A stretch of DNA of 64,000 nt from Selaginella moellendorffii (Eukaryota > Streptophyta > Lycopodiopsida > Selaginellales > Selaginellaceae), in assembly GCF_000143415.4 (NCBI RefSeq), contig NW_003314261.1:2234178-2298177 (forward strand), in the 5' to 3' direction. Every line of letters starts with the position of its first letter. Within the stretch, counting starts at the first letter, position 1. This document shows positions 60,615 to 64,000 of this stretch, piece after piece. The notes beneath the pieces were generated by a model. The model was not told the origin of the DNA, searched no databases, and saw nothing but the letters and a program-made list of their open reading frames with translations. The translations under genes and the position numbers were made by a program.

Positions 60615-62647
60615 ATGGCCGACCAAGCTGAACGCTGGAATCCTATTGTCGATAGTGGTGCCGACGATGGTGCCGATGAAGTTGCAAAGATTTGGACCAT
60701 TCAAAATGTGGTTCATGAACTGCGAGCCCTTAATCAAAATCAGCAAGAGATGCAAGATGAGATGTACGGCATGATGGATACCATGTGTGGGCGTGTTGAG
60801 GCACTCGAGGCTGGATGGGGTAGTGCTCCAAGTAAGCCTTCTTTGGTAGATTGACTCAAGATTCCAACTTTTTCTGGTGATGGTGGTGTGGATGAGTGTC
60901 TCGCTTGGCTAGCCAATGTGAAGAAGTTCTTGGCTGCTAGAGGAACTCTAGATGCAGAGGCTTTAGTGGCTATTCCGATGGTTTTGCATGATGCGGGTCT
61001 TCGATGGTGGAATTGGCTTGAGGAGTCCCGTGTTGCAGATAAGAAACCACCAGTGTCTACCATGGATGAGTTTGAGGCTGCTTTCCGTTTACGTTTTACC
61101 CATCATTACGACGTGGAGAATGCTCATATAGAACTTTGACATTTCCAGCAAGGGAAAATGACGCTCAGGGACTATATTGAGAAGCTTACTCACTTGATTA
61201 GTCGTGTTCCAACGAAGGATCCAGATCAAAACAAGTCCTACTTCATTGATGGCCTACATAGTGAAAGCATGTGGCAACACTTGCATCATTCTCAGCCTAC
61301 AAAGAGTTTGGAGGAGCTCTTTGATGCAGCTCATTGACTTGACAATGACAAGCACAAGTCTCACAAGCATTCGCAAAGTCCTTCTGTCGAGAATCGTCAT
61401 GATGATCACCGTGGACACAAGGATGGGAACAAGCATCACAAGTTGAAGTTGGTGGTGACTACTTTAGATGCAAAGGGGTCCAAGAAGCAGAAGTTCTTTG
61501 TGAAGAATTATAGACAGGGTTGTCATCATTGCTGCGAACTTTGACACTATAAGGCTGATTGTCCGCAGTTAAAGAACAAGCAGCAAGACAAGAAGAATGG
61601 CCAATCTTCTTCTCACGGTAAGTCAGATACTAAAAAGTTGCAAACTTTGCAATGTGAGGATGAGGAGAATGACCATTCCGGTTGGAGGAAGCGACTTTCG
61701 ATCGTTGCTCATCAGCTCAACTGTGTGTGGAACAAGATGGAGCTCAAGGATACGCATGAATCAGTTTTAATGCTGGAGGGCGTGTTTCGTAGTGATCCAG
61801 TGCGGATTTTACTGGATAGTGGGAGCGATGACAACTTTGATTCGGCAAAGTTTGTTGCGGAGCATGGCCTGGTCACACGCGGAGTTCTTCCATACATAGT
61901 GGAGGGTGTAGCTATCTCTACTCAGCATTTCGATGCTTGTGTCGAGGGGTTGGAAGTGTTGGTTGGCAAAACTACACTTGTGGAGACTTTTTATCTTGCG
62001 GATATCCATCGTGTGAATCTCATTCTTGGGATGCCATGGTTGGTGAAGGTGGATCCTGAGATAAAGTGGAGTATTAAATGTATCTCGCTGGAGTATGGTG
62101 GCATTAAAGATGTGTGGTTTGGTGAGGGCATTCAACCACCAGTTGTTATGCTCTCTGCTACATCTTTGAAGTGGGCTTGTCATAATGGAAAAACACTTTC
62201 GAGTTATTTGCTGTTTGTTCGTGACTTGGGGGACCAAGGCACATGTGGGGGAGAAGCAGCAGTATGGGATGTACTAGACGAGTTTTCTGATGTTTTTCCA
62301 CATGAATTTCTTCTTGGGTTGCCTCCATTACGAGGTGTGGAGCATGGGATTACATTGGAGCCGGGGACGCAGCCAATTTACTGGCGTCCATTTCGGTTAA
62401 GTTATGCAGAGGAGCAAGAAGTTCAACGACAAGTCAAGGAGTTACTTGTGTTTGAATTTATTTAGCCAAGTAAGTTTTTGTTTGGTGCTCCGGTCTTGCT
62501 TGTGAAGAAGGACGGTTCAATGCGGATGTGTATTGACTACCGCACTTTAAACAAGAAGACAGTGAAGGACAAGATGCTGATGCCACGTGTGGATGATATT
62601 TTAGACAAGCTTGGTGAAGCACGAGTGTTTACCAAGATTGATCTGAG
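60615..62647 (+). pseudogene. Gag-pol of Ty3/gypsy element C, five stops but no frameshift, truncated in reverse transcriptase
   Basis: One continuous frame from ATG at 60615: Gag (IPTFSGDGGVDECLAWLANV, LRWWNWLEESRV, FRLRFTHHYDVENAHIEL, MTLRDYIEKLTHLIS), a CCHC zinc knuckle CHHCCEL-stop-HYKADC, protease LLDSGSDDNF, then the RT start ([30 protein letters not shown]). Stops at 60852-60854, 61137-61139, 61335-61337, 61542-61544 (all TGA) and 62463-62465 (TAG); most are one transition from CGA or CAG. No insertion or deletion shifts the frame over 2 kb. At 62647 the RT is cut by a B-family LTR; the rest lies outside the window. Confidence 0.85.
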
Positions 62648-64000
62648 TGTAAGCGACTAAATTTTTCCATTCTCCTTTAGCCATTTAACCACACCTTCGA
62701 CCACATGAAGGAGTCTCATTCACAACCTCCATAAGTCCCACTCAGGACTTGGGGCTTGTTAGCCCCAAGAATGGCATCCATGCCACTCAACCTTTGCACT
62801 TGGTCTCAGTGCTCCATGTGTCCGGTCCTATGACCGGCACCCCAAGGCACCACCAACATACCAGCCTATTACGCTAGGCCATGCCCAATCACCTTGGTCA
62901 TATCGGTGGTCTAACACCACCTGCATTGCAATCCCTTCTCTCCAAGACTGGGCCATCCCTCTATGAGTGGTCATCCCAAATCCACTCTTTAGCATCCTTA
63001 GGATGCCCACAGACATGGGGAATAGCCTTCCCCAATATCTCCTTTCTGGTCCCCACCAAGTCCCTTTCTATCCTTGGCCGTGTTCGCCAACACTACCATT
63101 GGATTAGGGTCCACAGGCCCGACCACTAAGTCCCATGGTCCTCTGAGACTTCCTCACTACATGACTGTATCCTTGGTCATTACACCAGAGGACTACTCCT
63201 CTTCCTTTCCACAGTCTGGGCCTTTGGGACAACATTTCAGAACACTATGGCCTTACGCAAGCCTCGTGGGTACTCTCCCCGCCTTCCGCCTTTGGGTGCT
63301 CTAGCCATGGGCTTAGAGTGAGGTTCCATTGAGCCACACCAGGTATCCAAGTAGGTAGTGCCACCCACACTTGGACTGGGAGCATCGGTCAGTCAATCTC
63401 CCGGGGGAACTAGAGCCGGCTCTTGAACACTTCACCAAGCTACCCCGCTTGTCAGTCCGTATTCACTCTAGTCTTGGACTTCCTAGTGGTCAATTCATCA
63501 CCCAACACTAGGTCTAGCCTTCCTGGGCCAAACTGGCCTTTCCTGGCCAAACTGGCCTTTCCTAGCCAAACTAGCTCCACTGTAGTCCTCCCCCTTACTA
63601 TATTTTTGGAGCTCACCAAACCCCCCAGGGTCTGGGAGACGAACGCTTTGGGCTTTCACCCTCTTAGACTCGAACTCGGACTCAGACTCGGACTCAAACT
63701 CGGACTCAGACTCGGGCTCGGGCTCAGTCTTGGTCTCGGTCCCAGTCTCAGTCCCGGTCTCGGTCTCGACCTTAGACTCCATCTCAGGTCCATCTCGGAC
63801 TCCATCTCGGGTCCATCTCGAACTCCATCTTGGACTCCACCTCAGACTCCAACTCAGGTCCATCTCAGACTCCATCTCGGACTCCACCTCGGACTCCAAC
63901 TCGGGTCCATCTCAGACTCCATCTCGGACACTTCCACATGTCATGTGTTGGTCCTTTTGGGTCCCTTTTTGGGGCCTCGCTTATTGCTCGCTTTATGCTC
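62648..64000 (+). mobile_element. LTR of family B (copy B2), inserted into the RT of element C, runs off the window
   Basis: Starts TGTAAGCGACTAAATTTTTC immediately after the RT motif TKIDLS (flank CTGAG). Parallel to B1 throughout; GGGCTTTCACCC at about 63650 and hexamer/dodecamer array at 63660-63930. Its end and the second flank are outside the window. Confidence 0.75.

Overview
The window looks like nuclear DNA of a land plant with a compact genome, most likely a lycophyte of the Selaginella moellendorffii kind. This is inferred from gene-dense stretches with very short introns (mostly 45-110 nt), plant-type gene families with close spacing, many broken PPR and F-box copies, and strongly AT-rich decayed blocks. 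There is one 100-base assembly gap (N) at 40809-40908.

Left part (1-12.6 kb) is ordinary gene space: the 3' end of a universal stress protein gene, a GLTSCR-domain (SWI/SNF accessory) protein, a KT/HAK/KUP potassium transporter, a cytosolic ascorbate peroxidase (reverse), a J-domain plus ferredoxin-domain protein (reverse) that shares a roughly 150-bp divergent promoter with a mitochondrial GrpE gene, and the nucleolar GTPase NUG2/NOG2. 12.6-17.3 kb is AT-rich and contains a decayed VPS41-like gene on the reverse strand. 17.5-18.9 kb is a frame-broken PPR gene.

Middle part (18.9-36.6 kb): an intronless AMT1 ammonium transporter (reverse), a scrambled duplicated zone (fragments of a RUS gene, a PPR gene, an F-box gene and an ABCC transporter, including an inverted repeat of ABCC sequence), an apparently intact RUS/DUF647 gene, a TauD-like dioxygenase (reverse), an internally deleted ABCC pseudogene (reverse), and head-to-head with it an apparently intact 12-exon ABCC (MRP-type) transporter.

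Right part (36.6-64 kb) is nested LTR retrotransposons. Boundaries are supported by TG..CA ends, tRNA-Met-type primer binding sites and target-site duplications. The order of insertion reads: LTR family B (oldest) was hit by element A (flanks GAGAT), A was hit by a Ty3/gypsy chromovirus D (flanks ATACT), and the 3' LTR of D was hit by a 287-bp MITE (flanks TATG). Element D has near-identical LTRs and an almost complete gag-pol. Its integrase/chromodomain part is interrupted by two short segments (46 and 52 nt) with all the marks of spliceosomal introns; removing them restores the reading frame. This is the most unusual thing in the window. A further gypsy element C (59.8-62.6 kb) is inactivated only by point-mutation stops and is itself split by another B LTR at the right edge.
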